Origin: Leptotrichia hongkongensis
Lineage (GTDB): Bacteria; Fusobacteriota; Fusobacteriia; Fusobacteriales; Leptotrichiaceae
Reading direction: 5' to 3'
Assembly (NCBI RefSeq): GCF_007990635.1
Contig: NZ_AP019846.1
Span: 1,674,001-1,738,000 of the forward strand
DNA: 64,000 nt
Positions 50,725 to 59,886 of the stretch are shown here, piece by piece. Positions within the stretch are counted from its first letter, which is position 1, and each line of letters opens with the position of its first letter. Under the pieces are notes generated by a model. It was not told the DNA's origin, searched no databases, and saw only the letters and a program-made list of their open reading frames with translations. Both the position numbers and the translations under genes were made by a program.

Positions 50725-53700
50725 TATCCAAACGCCGTCCTTTCTTTTTTATTTTTAGCTTTCGCCAATGCTCTCATTACTGCTTTCTCAATTGCACTTG
50801 TATCAGCATTTCCATTTACTGTTATGCTAATATTGATAACATCTCCGCCACTCGAACCTTCATTATTTCTAAGCCCTGACATTCTCTCTTTTAGTCCACT
50901 AATTTTATCTCTAAAACTATTTCTAGTTTCACGATTATTCAAGATTTGAGTACCACGAGGTAAATTTAATAACATTTCATGTTCTGCTAAGAAAGCTGGT
51001 TTACCTGGCATTTGAATTAATTCTGCTCCACGTTCTGCTACTGTTGTAAGTCCTCCGCTCCAATAGTTTGTTCCAGCAGCATTCATTCCTAACATTCCTT
51101 TGATTCCGTTTGAAATCGGGTTATTTGCAACTGCTGATTTTATATCGTTCCATTTTTGCTTAAAATAATCAACTACTCCATCAATAGCTTTTTTTAGCCC
51201 ACCAGCAACTGTATCAAAAGCACTTTTTATTCCATTCCAAACTTCTGTTGCCTTTGTTTTCATTTCATTCCACTTAGTTGAAAAATAAGATTTAACATCC
51301 TCAATCCCAGTTTTTATTTTATTCCACAATTCTACTGCCTTGCTTTTTATAACATTCCATACTCCAATAACCACTCCTTTAATTGCATTCCATACAAATC
51401 GTGCAACAGCAACTAAAGTTCTCCATATAGCCTTTATTACCATAATTCGTATTCTTATTTGAATTACAATCGCTATAATTACAGCTAAAATTATTGTTTT
51501 TATTACAGTCCATATAACTTTAACAGCTACTGACAGCGCTTTCCAAGCCATTTTTATAATGTTGATATACATTTTTACATACATCACTATTGCTTTAATT
51601 ACAACAGCTACCACGACTTTAATAACGTTCCACACAGCAACTACCACTGGTTGCAACACTTTCCAAACAGCTTTTATAACGGCTATATAGGTTTTTACAT
51701 AAATCGCTATACCTTGCATAACAACGCTTGCCACCACCTTAATAGCATTCCATACTTCCATAACTGTTGGCTTTATGATCTGCCAAATTTGCTTGATAAA
51801 ATCCACACCTTGTTTAACAATATTTTTTATTCCTGTTATCACATTCATTACTGTTGGCTTTATCCCTTGCCAGACTTGTTTTATAAAGTTAGCTACTGCT
51901 TTAAATATCGCATTCACTCCATTTCTAAACCAAGCACATTTATTATATAAAACCACAAGTATTGTTATGACAGCAACAATCGCTACAATAATAAGTCCCA
52001 CAGGATTGGATAAAAAAGCACTATTTATAGCCAATCCAATAGATTTAATTAACGATATTACTCTAGTTAAAACAGGAAATGCCGTTTTAAATCCTTCAGC
52101 AAAACTTCCAGCAGCCTTAAATTTATCAAATATTAGAATCCCTTTAGATACACCACTAAATAAAGGGGCAAAACCTTTCGTCAATCCACCAATTCCTATT
52201 TTAAAAGCGGCTAATACTGCTACACCTTTTAAAATATTTGTAGTTAATTGTGGATGTTTTTGAATAAATTGAGCAAATTTTGAAATAAGTGGACCAAAAG
52301 AGTTAGCAACTTGTACTAAACTTGGTCCTAACGCTGAACCTAAATCTACTCCCATATTTATAACTCTATTTTTTAAAGTATCAAAAGAATTCCCCATTGT
52401 TTTCAATCTTTGATTATATTCTGCATCAACACTTCCTGATGTTTTCATCTTGTCATGAGCATTCTTTATATTTGTCCCAACTTCATCAATATGTTTTGCT
52501 AATTCAGAGGCTGATTGGATAGATTCTTTACCAAATAACTCTTTTAGAGTCGCTGCCTGAACATCTTTGGGAAGCTTTTTAATTCTTTGGAAAACATCAA
52601 TTAATGTTCCTTCTCCATCTTTTGTCATTCTCTTAGCTACGTCTTCCACATCTAATCCTAACGATTTAAAGGCTGCTGCTTGCTTTTTAGTTGCTGATGT
52701 TCCAGCCATTAATCCCAATGATATATTTTTTAATCCTGTTGCTGCAACTTCCGATGGAACTCCAACAGACACTAAACTCGCTCCTAATGCCGCAACTCCT
52801 TCTTTGGAAATTCCAGCCATACCACCAAGTCCAGCTACTCTGCTTGAAATATCAGCTATTTCAGGAGCTGTTGCCGCTACATTATTCGCTAAATAGTTAA
52901 TTACGTTAGCATATTGCATTACTCCGTTCTGATCCAAATTTAATTGTGCCCTTGTTTTTGCCAAAAAGTTCCCTGCTGCCTCAGTATTCATGTCAAAAGC
53001 AACTTTAATTTTAGCCGCATCTTTAGTATATCTTTCCAATTCATCTGTTTTTATTCCCGCTTGAGCTCCTGCTCCTGCAATTTGAAATAATTCTACTTGA
53101 GATAGTGGACTGTTTTCGCTAAAGTTTCTCATTGCTTTGTAAAATCCTGTTTCCATTTGTTTTGAACTAAAATCAGCAACTTTTTTTAAGTCTGCTTGAG
53201 CATTTTCTAAATCAACTGCTAATTTAACAGGAACAGCCAAAGCTCCAGCCATTCCCACACCTTGCATTATTTGCTTATCCCCAAAGTCTTTCATTTTACC
53301 AACAGTTTCTTGCCTAGCATCATATCTTTTTTGAGCTTCTTTCAGTTTATTCATTTTTTCAATTTCTTTTTCAACTTCCTGGACCTTGTTTCTGTAGTTA
53401 GATAAACTAGCGCCTTCAGCTTCTATCTTACTTCTTGCAGCTTCAAATGCATGTTGTTGTTGTTCTTTTTGCTTATTCAATTTTCCAACATTTTTTTCAG
53501 CCTGTTCTATTTCCTTAGCTAACTGTTTATTACTACTCCCAGTTCTTTCATATTCAGCTTTCAATTTTTGCAAATGTTCAGAAGCTTTTTTGTACTCTGA
53601 ATTAATTTTATTTAATCCATCACGAGCTTTGTCCATATTTTGAAAAGCTTTTTGTGCTTTTTCCATGCTTTTGATTTCTTTTTCAAATTCTTTGACAGAT

Positions 53701-53801
53701 TTCGTCGTATTTTTTAAAGCATTTGCAACTTGACTCATTCCACTAATAGCACTGGCTACTGCTGCACCCAGAACTATGTTCAACTCTAAATTTTTTGCCA
53801 C
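50724..53801 (-). CDS. Tail tape measure protein
   Basis: 1025 residues. N-terminal coiled coils (about 25-165), a conserved tape-measure domain (about 200-480, with SQVELFQIAGAGAQAG and LGGMAGISKEGVAALG), then membrane-like segments near 590-620. About 200 residues (roughly 635-835) of tandem hydrophobic/basic repeats follow, of the form W..IK.VV..V...I..YVK.YI. The C-terminus has a glycine-rich linker and GAELIQMPG...LPRGTQILN. It sets tail length and is ejected during infection. Confidence 0.93.
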   Translation of the reverse strand: MAKNLELNIVLGAAVASAISGMSQVANALKNTTKSVKEFEKEIKSMEKAQKAFQNMDKARDGLNKINSEYKKASEHLQKLKAEYERTGSSNKQLAKEIEQAEKNVGKLNKQKEQQQHAFEAARSKIEAEGASLSNYRNKVQEVEKEIEKMNKLKEAQKRYDARQETVGKMKDFGDKQIMQGVGMAGALAVPVKLAVDLENAQADLKKVADFSSKQMETGFYKAMRNFSENSPLSQVELFQIAGAGAQAGIKTDELERYTKDAAKIKVAFDMNTEAAGNFLAKTRAQLNLDQNGVMQYANVINYLANNVAATAPEIADISSRVAGLGGMAGISKEGVAALGASLVSVGVPSEVAATGLKNISLGLMAGTSATKKQAAAFKSLGLDVEDVAKRMTKDGEGTLIDVFQRIKKLPKDVQAATLKELFGKESIQSASELAKHIDEVGTNIKNAHDKMKTSGSVDAEYNQRLKTMGNSFDTLKNRVINMGVDLGSALGPSLVQVANSFGPLISKFAQFIQKHPQLTTNILKGVAVLAAFKIGIGGLTKGFAPLFSGVSKGILIFDKFKAAGSFAEGFKTAFPVLTRVISLIKSIGLAINSAFLSNPVGLIIVAIVAVITILVVLYNKCAWFRNGVNAIFKAVANFIKQVWQGIKPTVMNVITGIKNIVKQGVDFIKQIWQIIKPTVMEVWNAIKVVASVVMQGIAIYVKTYIAVIKAVWKVLQPVVVAVWNVIKVVVAVVIKAIVMYVKMYINIIKMAWKALSVAVKVIWTVIKTIILAVIIAIVIQIRIRIMVIKAIWRTLVAVARFVWNAIKGVVIGVWNVIKSKAVELWNKIKTGIEDVKSYFSTKWNEMKTKATEVWNGIKSAFDTVAGGLKKAIDGVVDYFKQKWNDIKSAVANNPISNGIKGMLGMNAAGTNYWSGGLTTVAERGAELIQMPGKPAFLAEHEMLLNLPRGTQILNNRETRNSFRDKISGLKERMSGLRNNEGSSGGDVINISITVNGNADTSAIEKAVMRALAKAKNKKERTAFG

Positions 53802-53822
53802 AATTTACCTCCCTCCTCCCTT

Positions 53823-54062
53823 TTATTCGCTTTCTTCTTGCCTCGCCTTTTCTTCCTCAATCAATTTATTAGCCCTTGCTATCCAGTAATCCAGCTCATC
53901 AAATGTACATTTCATAAGCGTTTCATAACTAATATTCATTTTAAAATAGTTGAGCCCACTCAATAAATCTGTAATCAAGTCTAAAAAGTCATCTGTTACG
54001 CTTCCGCCGTTGGAGTTTTCTCGTCCTTGTCTTCGTCCGTTCCCCAACCTTTTACTAAAAAA
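53823..54062 (-). CDS. Tail assembly chaperone E' (made by -1 frameshift from E)
   Basis: The -1 frame that overlaps the end of E and continues as SVTDDFLDLITDLLSGLN... to EEEKARQEESE. No credible independent start: the first in-frame GTG/TTG-type codons are inside E without a ribosome site. The heptamer T TTT TTA (plus 54,056-54,062), in the zero-frame register of E, allows -1 slippage. The frame is open from there to the stop at 53,823. P2 uses the same arrangement (E and E+E'). Confidence 0.75.
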   Translation of the reverse strand, partial: FFSKRLGNGRRQGRENSNGGSVTDDFLDLITDLLSGLNYFKMNISYETLMKCTFDELDYWIARANKLIEEEKARQEESE

Positions 54063-54328
54063 TTCTTAGTTTGATTTACCACTTTTAAAAAGTCTTCAGC
54101 GCCTAATGTCATTAAATGCCCATATTTAATACCTGATGCCTTTTCAGCTACAGTCAAAGCCCAAGCATCATCAAAATCTTTAAAGTTTTCGGCATTAGAC
54201 TTCATTCTTGATTTATAATCTTTTCCACATTCCAATAAATCTGCCCCTGTCAAATTATCCAGTTTCAAATCTATTTCTTTGTATTTTTTACTTCCTAAAT
54301 CATATTCTTTTGTTAATTTTATAATCAT
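53996..54328 (-). CDS. Tail assembly chaperone E
   Basis: 110 residues. Short helical protein with LKLDNLTGADLLECGKDY, typical of P2-type gpE and related tail assembly chaperones, and a C-terminal acidic tail. It lies between the tube protein and the tape measure gene. It assists tape measure assembly. The frameshift site is in its codons for NFL near residue 90. Confidence 0.85.
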   Translation of the reverse strand: MIIKLTKEYDLGSKKYKEIDLKLDNLTGADLLECGKDYKSRMKSNAENFKDFDDAWALTVAEKASGIKYGHLMTLGAEDFLKVVNQTKNFLVKGWGTDEDKDEKTPTAEA

Positions 54329-54338
54329 TCTATTCCTC

Positions 54339-54866
54339 CTAAATATGTCCTAATAATTGTCTTATGATATTATTTAAACTTCCATTTACATTTGAAATTC
54401 CATTCAACACATCAATTTCAATGATTGTTTTACCATTTATCATTAATTTGTAATAAGTTATACTCAAATCAAATGAACCTTCAAATTTCTTACCGTTCTC
54501 AACTTTTGGACCATCAAATTTTGTGATAAATCCTTTCAATGTTGCATCTGCACCAGTTACTTTTGGCGAGTGCGACATTCTATCTAATTCTTGTAAAGCT
54601 CCCAAACACTCTAATGTGATTGAATCATTATTATTAAAATTTAATAATGTATCATTCATACTATCCATTTTGACCTTAGCTGACATTTTTTTGTAATGTC
54701 CAATTAGCGGAGCTTCAAATTCTGCAGCCATACCAAATTGTTCAGTTGTTATTGTTGCAGACTCAACGTTTGGAAGTTCTACTACTCCAACTCCTTCTAA
54801 TGCATTCGAACCATTGACATAAAGGTCAGCGTCAACGATTCCCAAAGGCAGTTTCTTTTTAGCCAT
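54339..54866 (-). CDS. Major tail tube protein (P2 gpFII-like)
   Basis: 175 residues. The family pattern is clear: LPLGIVDADLYVNGSN near the start, LPNVESATITTEQFGMAAEFE and a final KTIIEIDVLNGISNVNG. It forms the inner tube of the contractile tail. Immediately downstream of the sheath gene (11-base gap), as in P2. Confidence 0.92.
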   Translation of the reverse strand: MAKKKLPLGIVDADLYVNGSNALEGVGVVELPNVESATITTEQFGMAAEFEAPLIGHYKKMSAKVKMDSMNDTLLNFNNNDSITLECLGALQELDRMSHSPKVTGADATLKGFITKFDGPKVENGKKFEGSFDLSITYYKLMINGKTIIEIDVLNGISNVNGSLNNIIRQLLGHI

Positions 54867-54877
54867 TCTTTATCCTC

Positions 54878-56323
54878 CTATTTTCCTAAACTATTTGCAA
54901 ACTCAGTTAATGCATCTGCGTCATATTTTTTCTTAAATGTTGCTGATTTCATACCAGGAATTACTCCCAATTTAATAACCCAAGTTATATCCCCATTTGT
55001 GACATTAATCGTGTCATTATCTTCAGCTGATAAAGCAGCATTTGCACTCAATAAATCATTTCTAGCTACAATAGCGTTTAATCTAATATTCATTGATTTT
55101 GTTACTGTTTCAGCTAATTTTTTAGAAAATTTCTTATCCACTTTATCAAAATAACTTATAACCAATTCATTCCCTATATACTTAAACATTCTACGAGTAT
55201 ATATGAATTTGTCCTTAGGATCTGTTGCCATTGGATTAAGTGCAGTTTCAGACCCCCAACATTTCCAACCTTTGAAATTAATAGCGGTTACTACTCCGTT
55301 TTTATTTAATAAGTTAGCTTGTTGTTCTTTATCCAAGATTATCTCTTCAAGATTTCCACTCGAATTTTTCCAATATAAACTGTCACATTTATATAAATAA
55401 TTAGACGGAGTTTGTGATGGAACTCCACCATTTTCATTATCTACCGATAACGACAAAGCAGCATACTGAATAGACTGAATATATTTTTTACCAGCCAATC
55501 CCAGTGTTCCATATAACACAATTTGGTCATTTCCGTTAACGTTATTATCATCTTTCCATTTTGGAATTTGGTCATAAGGCTTGTCTATCGGTGCATTAAT
55601 CAAAGCAACTGCCTCAAACATATTCCCATTTATATTTTTAGCTTTTGTTTGCATAATTGCAGCAACTTCACTATCGCTTGAAAAATCTGGAATATCAATG
55701 AAAGCTGGTAATTCCGAATATTTTAAAAAAACTTCATCTAATAACTCTAGCCCTGTTCTTTTCATCGTTGAAATATCATATCCACCTAAAGCCTGTGCTT
55801 TCGTTACTTTTGATAAGTCGATTTCTTCATATTCAATATCAATTTTAGTGCCATTTGACGGTTTAGCATATATTTCGAGTCCTTCATTCGTCCACATCGT
55901 TACAGCGTCTGAAATAACTTGTGATGTTGCATTTTCTTTTACTACCAATGTATCTGTTATAAGTTTGTGGTTTGGAATAACAACTTTACCATTTGTTAAG
56001 CTCAAATCATTTTGAGTCTTTTTAACTGTTTTATGCTTTTCAAGATCTAAGATATTCACAACATAAAGTGGCGCTACTTTATATAGTTCAAAAAACACTT
56101 TTATAGCTTGTGAAATTGAAAAATCTAAGTCGTAAGTGTCCCCAAAATACTGAATAGCTTCTTTATAAGTTCCTAATCTTACAATCTCATTCGCTCTTCT
56201 GTTTTCTCTTTTTACTTTGTTCATCGGTGCAGTCCCTACAATAAAATGCCCATAATCAAGCACTATTGGTAGTGATATATCACTCGATGTCTCAGTTTGA
56301 TAAGTTCCGTGTTTATAACCCAT
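54878..56323 (-). CDS. Tail sheath protein (P2 gpFI-like)
   Basis: 481 residues. N-terminal YKHGTYQTETSSDISLP and HFIVGTAPMNKV, C-terminal GWKCWGSETALNP, the standard sheath signature, and FKYIGNELVISYFDKV. The contractile sheath drives the tube. Its presence settles that this is a myovirus-type phage. Its first codon overlaps the end of the small upstream gene. Confidence 0.95.
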   Translation of the reverse strand: MGYKHGTYQTETSSDISLPIVLDYGHFIVGTAPMNKVKRENRRANEIVRLGTYKEAIQYFGDTYDLDFSISQAIKVFFELYKVAPLYVVNILDLEKHKTVKKTQNDLSLTNGKVVIPNHKLITDTLVVKENATSQVISDAVTMWTNEGLEIYAKPSNGTKIDIEYEEIDLSKVTKAQALGGYDISTMKRTGLELLDEVFLKYSELPAFIDIPDFSSDSEVAAIMQTKAKNINGNMFEAVALINAPIDKPYDQIPKWKDDNNVNGNDQIVLYGTLGLAGKKYIQSIQYAALSLSVDNENGGVPSQTPSNYLYKCDSLYWKNSSGNLEEIILDKEQQANLLNKNGVVTAINFKGWKCWGSETALNPMATDPKDKFIYTRRMFKYIGNELVISYFDKVDKKFSKKLAETVTKSMNIRLNAIVARNDLLSANAALSAEDNDTINVTNGDITWVIKLGVIPGMKSATFKKKYDADALTEFANSLGK

Positions 56324-56562
56324 TATTCAGCCTCCTCCCTTATTTGGTCTTTAATTTGCTGTGTTACCGTTTCAAGCAATTTTTCGTTTTGTAATGCTTC
56401 ACTAGCTTGATTAACATCCACCAAAGTTCTTTTCAAAAGCGGATATTTCTCAAATTTTTCTTCGATCACTTCATTACTGTAGTAAATAACACCTTTTGTA
56501 AATCTAATATCTTTAAATTCAAGCGTATCTCCTAAATAAATATATTGCTTTTTATCTTCCAT
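56323..56562 (-). CDS. Small phage protein upstream of the sheath gene
   Basis: 79 residues, soluble. Beta-like start (QYIYLGDTLEFKDIRFTKG) and helical acidic end. Small proteins occupy this place in several contractile phages. I recognise no family. It abuts both neighbours, so it is translated with them. Confidence 0.65.
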   Translation of the reverse strand: MEDKKQYIYLGDTLEFKDIRFTKGVIYYSNEVIEEKFEKYPLLKRTLVDVNQASEALQNEKLLETVTQQIKDQIREEAE

Positions 56563-57020
56563 TATTCCTCCTTAAAAATTTCAGGCTCAACAGGATAATC
56601 CCAAACTGTAAATGTAATTCTTGAAAATATAAAATCTCCAAACTCGTCACTATATAAATCACACTTAAATTCTTTATCTTCCCGTATTGCCCATCCTCTT
56701 TCATCATAAACTTTAGTTAAAAGTTTACTTCTAATTTCTTCACCTTTATAAAGATTATCAATATAATCTTCATTCTTAGTACCAACTATTATTTCAAAAG
56801 TAGCGTCGCAATCATAGCTATCCATTCCTTCTGCAACTTGCCTAGAACTCAAAGCCCTTAATGTCACACAAGGAAAAAACGGCTTTTTCTGTCCTGTATT
56901 TTTGTCAATTTCACCGTATCTCCTAACTGGCAACGCTCCTCGGAATATCTGATAATCAGTATCTTTAAATTCTTCACACAAAAAGTCATACAAACTTTTT
57001 TCAATCACTTTAATACTCAT
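56562..57020 (-). CDS. Phage tail terminator/completion-like protein
   Basis: 152 residues. N-terminal helix LYDFLCEEFKD, then a mixed alpha/beta body with CVTLRALSSRQVAEG and a terminal FSRITFTVWDYPVEP. Position between the minor-tail-Z-like gene and the sheath matches tail terminator (Gp37/gpU-lambda-like) proteins. Supported by context and secondary-structure pattern only. Confidence 0.5.
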   Translation of the reverse strand: MSIKVIEKSLYDFLCEEFKDTDYQIFRGALPVRRYGEIDKNTGQKKPFFPCVTLRALSSRQVAEGMDSYDCDATFEIIVGTKNEDYIDNLYKGEEIRSKLLTKVYDERGWAIREDKEFKCDLYSDEFGDFIFSRITFTVWDYPVEPEIFKEE

Positions 57021-57023
57021 AAA

Positions 57024-57575
57024 TTACATTGACAAGAGCCTATTCAACTCATGTTCAAACCTTTCATTTAACTTTTGAGACATAAATTCATCGAGATCAG
57101 GTAAAAAAGTCGTAGGTCCTAACATTTGTGGAGCAGACGGTCCGTATTTTCTTTTGATTGGCAATCGTCCATTTCCTTCTCTTTCGAATGCCCCTAAATG
57201 ACCGTCTTTATATGCTATAAATGTTTTATCATTAAGCATTATCCCATTACCATTCTTTACTGTAGCCGTTACCGATGTTCTGCCTGTTCTTGTGCTCGGA
57301 TTCAATTGGAAATGGTCTAATCCCAAATAACCTCCATTAGAATTGATTTCAGCCATCAGCTTACCAGGATTAGCTCTTTTCATAGTCAATCCGCTTAATA
57401 AATCCCCATATTTAACCGTATAGGTCTTAGTTGCATTTCTAACCATACGAGTTTTACTCATAGTTGAAACCCTATTTAAAGCACTTGCTAAAGCCTTTGG
57501 AGCTTGTTGCGGAAATTCAACGAACTTATTCTCAATATCATTAAGGACACTTTCATCAAATTGAATCGTAAACAT
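57024..57575 (-). CDS. Minor tail protein Z-like / tail completion protein
   Basis: 183 residues. QQAPKALASALNRVSTMSKTRM near residue 23 (in part), the YTVKYGDLLSGLTMKRAN stretch and a C-terminal helix resemble lambda gpZ (Minor_tail_Z). It likely stabilises the head-tail joint. Follows the FII-like gene, as in lambda. Confidence 0.65.
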   Translation of the reverse strand: MFTIQFDESVLNDIENKFVEFPQQAPKALASALNRVSTMSKTRMVRNATKTYTVKYGDLLSGLTMKRANPGKLMAEINSNGGYLGLDHFQLNPSTRTGRTSVTATVKNGNGIMLNDKTFIAYKDGHLGAFEREGNGRLPIKRKYGPSAPQMLGPTTFLPDLDEFMSQKLNERFEHELNRLLSM

Positions 57576-57587
57576 CTAAATCAACTC

Positions 57588-57917
57588 CTAATAATCCGTG
57601 TATCTATATAAATCAAGTTCATACATACCAAAGTTCTCTTTACAGTTTGCAACTATCCATTCCTTATTGTCAAAATCTATCCTCATATTGCCTTCAGGCT
57701 TATACTTCAAATACTTTTTGTCAATAAATACCGTAATCCCTTCCTTGTAAAATCCACTTTCTATTGTTAATTTTCCACTAATTTCCTTTTCTTGAAAACT
57801 GTCCTCATCTGTCACACAAATAACATCAGTACCATTCAAATTATGTGTTTCACCAAACTCTTCTGAATTTAAAAATGTATTTTGTATATCATTTTCTAAA
57901 ATATCTTTAAAATTCAT
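57588..57917 (-). CDS. Head-tail joining protein (lambda gpFII-like position)
   Basis: 109 residues, mostly beta. The ICVTDEDSFQEKEISGKLTIESG segment is like the Phage_attach fold (a short beta-barrel with an N-terminal helix). It lies directly after a small connector-like gene and before Z. Family match is probable, not certain. Confidence 0.55.
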   Translation of the reverse strand: MNFKDILENDIQNTFLNSEEFGETHNLNGTDVICVTDEDSFQEKEISGKLTIESGFYKEGITVFIDKKYLKYKPEGNMRIDFDNKEWIVANCKENFGMYELDLYRYTDY

Positions 57918-57922
57918 GTTTT

Positions 57923-58144
57923 TTACCTATTTTTCTTATTTTTTGTATCTTTTTTATCTGTTTCTTCAGTATTTTCTATTTCAATTGATTCTTCAGACTT
58001 TTCAGTTTTACCGTTTATTTCAGCAATAAGCCCTCTTTCAAGACAGCTTTTTATTACTGACTTTTCTTGTATATCTACTTCACCGTCTACTTCATAACTA
58101 ACTCCACCATAAATCATAGGCTTTAATGTTCTAAATTTCATCAT
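57923..58144 (-). CDS. Small phage head-completion-like protein
   Basis: 73 residues. A short beta element (YGGVSYEVDGEVDIQEKSVI) and helix, then a very hydrophilic Glu/Thr/Lys tail. It follows the capsid gene. Likely head-tail connector accessory; I recognise no family. Confidence 0.55.
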   Translation of the reverse strand: MMKFRTLKPMIYGGVSYEVDGEVDIQEKSVIKSCLERGLIAEINGKTEKSEESIEIENTEETDKKDTKNKKNR

Positions 58145-58150
58145 TACCTC

Positions 58151-59164
58151 CTATTTAACTTTCAATATTTTTATAGCTTCGATATCATAAACCACAGGAA
58201 GTGGTCTTGATTCTGTCCTGATTTCTACAGTGTTAGATTTTGAATCTTCATCTGTAAAAACTGAACGCTCTGCTACAATAATTCCTTGTTTTACATCCGC
58301 TGCTGGTCCGTAGATAATTGTATTATTGCTTGGTGCTAACAACACTTTACCTTCAGGAACAATATTTTTTGTTGAATAAGTTTTTCCATCAGCATTTAAC
58401 ACAGAATGTTGTGACTGATAAGAATAAATAGGAAGTCCAAATGGTGCAAGAGTTCCAATATAGATTGCTCCACTTGCAATTTCTCTAGGATTAATTTCTC
58501 CCATGTGATAATTTCTTACATCTAATAATTTTTGAACTTTTTCATTTTCTACAAATAATTTTGCAGTTACTGGGTCCATTAAAATCATTTCAGGTCTTAA
58601 ACCTGTGTTTTCTCCTATTTTTGTTATTGCCGCTTGTAAATCTCCAATTATATCAGCATTAGGTTGAGTCCATAAAACAGCTGGTGTAATTTCTTCAACT
58701 GTTCCAAATTTAATTTCCCCTTCTATTCCTTCACCTTTTACAACTACTTTCCCATCAAACAACGCTTCAGCACACATTTTTTCTTCTCTTCTTGTAATTT
58801 GTTCTTCAAATTCAGCAAAAGATTCTGCAAGTAAGTCTGCTTTTCTTTCCTCGGGACTTTTCCCGCCATAAATTGTTTCCCCTGCCGTTTTATTAAAAAA
58901 CAACTCAAAAGCCGAAAAAGTTCTTTTTGGTGCTACTTTTGGAGCTTGAAAAAATTTACTTTCATAAGTGTTCTTTACCATTTCTGTTCCTGGAATAAAT
59001 TCAGATACAAAAGGTGCTACAAGTTGTCTTCCTTTTCTAAATTCTATTTCCATTTTTTGATTTTCTGATGTTTTTCTATTTTTAAAATAACTGTCTCTTA
59101 TAAATGATTTCGGTCTAATCACATTCTGGTCATACAACCCAATAAATTCTATTACTGCTGGCAT
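58151..59164 (-). CDS. Major capsid protein (lambda gpE family)
   Basis: 337 residues. The gpE fold is indicated by RKGRQLVAPFVSEFIPG near 45, the FELFFNKTAGETIYGG region, a spine helix rich in Glu around 110-125, and a C-terminal ESRPLPVVYDIEAIKIL. It forms the icosahedral shell. It follows the decoration protein and overlaps it by one base, the lambda D-E order. Confidence 0.9.
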   Translation of the reverse strand: MPAVIEFIGLYDQNVIRPKSFIRDSYFKNRKTSENQKMEIEFRKGRQLVAPFVSEFIPGTEMVKNTYESKFFQAPKVAPKRTFSAFELFFNKTAGETIYGGKSPEERKADLLAESFAEFEEQITRREEKMCAEALFDGKVVVKGEGIEGEIKFGTVEEITPAVLWTQPNADIIGDLQAAITKIGENTGLRPEMILMDPVTAKLFVENEKVQKLLDVRNYHMGEINPREIASGAIYIGTLAPFGLPIYSYQSQHSVLNADGKTYSTKNIVPEGKVLLAPSNNTIIYGPAADVKQGIIVAERSVFTDEDSKSNTVEIRTESRPLPVVYDIEAIKILKVK

Positions 59165-59499
59165 TATTCCTTACCTCCTAATCCTTTTATTACAATACCT
59201 TTATCTCTAGCTGCTTTTGTAAAATCTGCTTTTTGTGTACCTGCTTTCACATTTAATCCCTCAAAAATGAATTCCCCTGAAATAGCTACAGTTGTTTTAG
59301 TTTTCACAGTTGTTCCGTCAGCATTTTCCATAACTATTCCAAATAAATCAGTTCCATCTGAAAGTTCGGCAGTTACATTTACAGCATCACCTCTTTTTAC
59401 ACTTTTACCTTGCGGCACTTCAAATTCCATATATCTGTGTCCTGTACCGCTCAAAAATTGTTCACTGGCATATTCATTGCCTTTTGTTACAAAATCCAT
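59164..59499 (-). CDS. Head decoration protein (lambda gpD-like)
   Basis: 111 residues, beta-rich. FEVPQGKSVKRGDAVNVT and AISGEFIFEGLNVKAG fit the HDPD family. It binds the expanded capsid and stabilises it. Located between the protease/scaffold and the capsid gene, as in lambda. Confidence 0.85.
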   Translation of the reverse strand: MDFVTKGNEYASEQFLSGTGHRYMEFEVPQGKSVKRGDAVNVTAELSDGTDLFGIVMENADGTTVKTKTTVAISGEFIFEGLNVKAGTQKADFTKAARDKGIVIKGLGGKE

Positions 59500-59886
59500 T
59501 TATTTCCCCTCCTCTGTTTTTTTATTCATTTTAGAAAAAATAGTCATAATATCAAGTCCCATAAACTGTTTTTCTTCTTTTTTGCCATGCGTTGTTCCAT
59601 CATTCGCAGCTGGTGGTATAAAATTACCTTGGCTTTCGTTTTTAATATTTTGCAACTTTTGAGCTTTTTCTTCTTTTTGCTTTTTCAAAATATTAATAGC
59701 CAATTCACTAGCTGACATAGGATTTACATATTTCGCATTTTCTATTAAGTCAGAATAATTATTGACCCCTATATCATCAATAGCTTTTATTCTTTCCCTT
59801 TCTTCCTCTTTTCCAATCTTTTTTCCCTCATTTAATACATAATCATACAAATCAGGAAATTGGTTTTTTAACTCATCTAAAGTCAT
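59500..59886 (-). CDS. Nested scaffold protein (Nu3-like), internal start in the protease gene
   Basis: An in-frame ATG at 59886-59884 (MTLDELKNQF) is preceded by AAGGAGG with a five-base spacer. That is the best ribosome site in the head operon, although it lies in the middle of an open gene. The product, 128 residues, is helical, charged and ends FSKMNKKTEEGK. Lambda makes its scaffold Nu3 from an in-frame start inside gene C, so the same strategy is very likely here. Confidence 0.75.
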   Translation of the reverse strand: MTLDELKNQFPDLYDYVLNEGKKIGKEEERERIKAIDDIGVNNYSDLIENAKYVNPMSASELAINILKKQKEEKAQKLQNIKNESQGNFIPPAANDGTTHGKKEEKQFMGLDIMTIFSKMNKKTEEGK

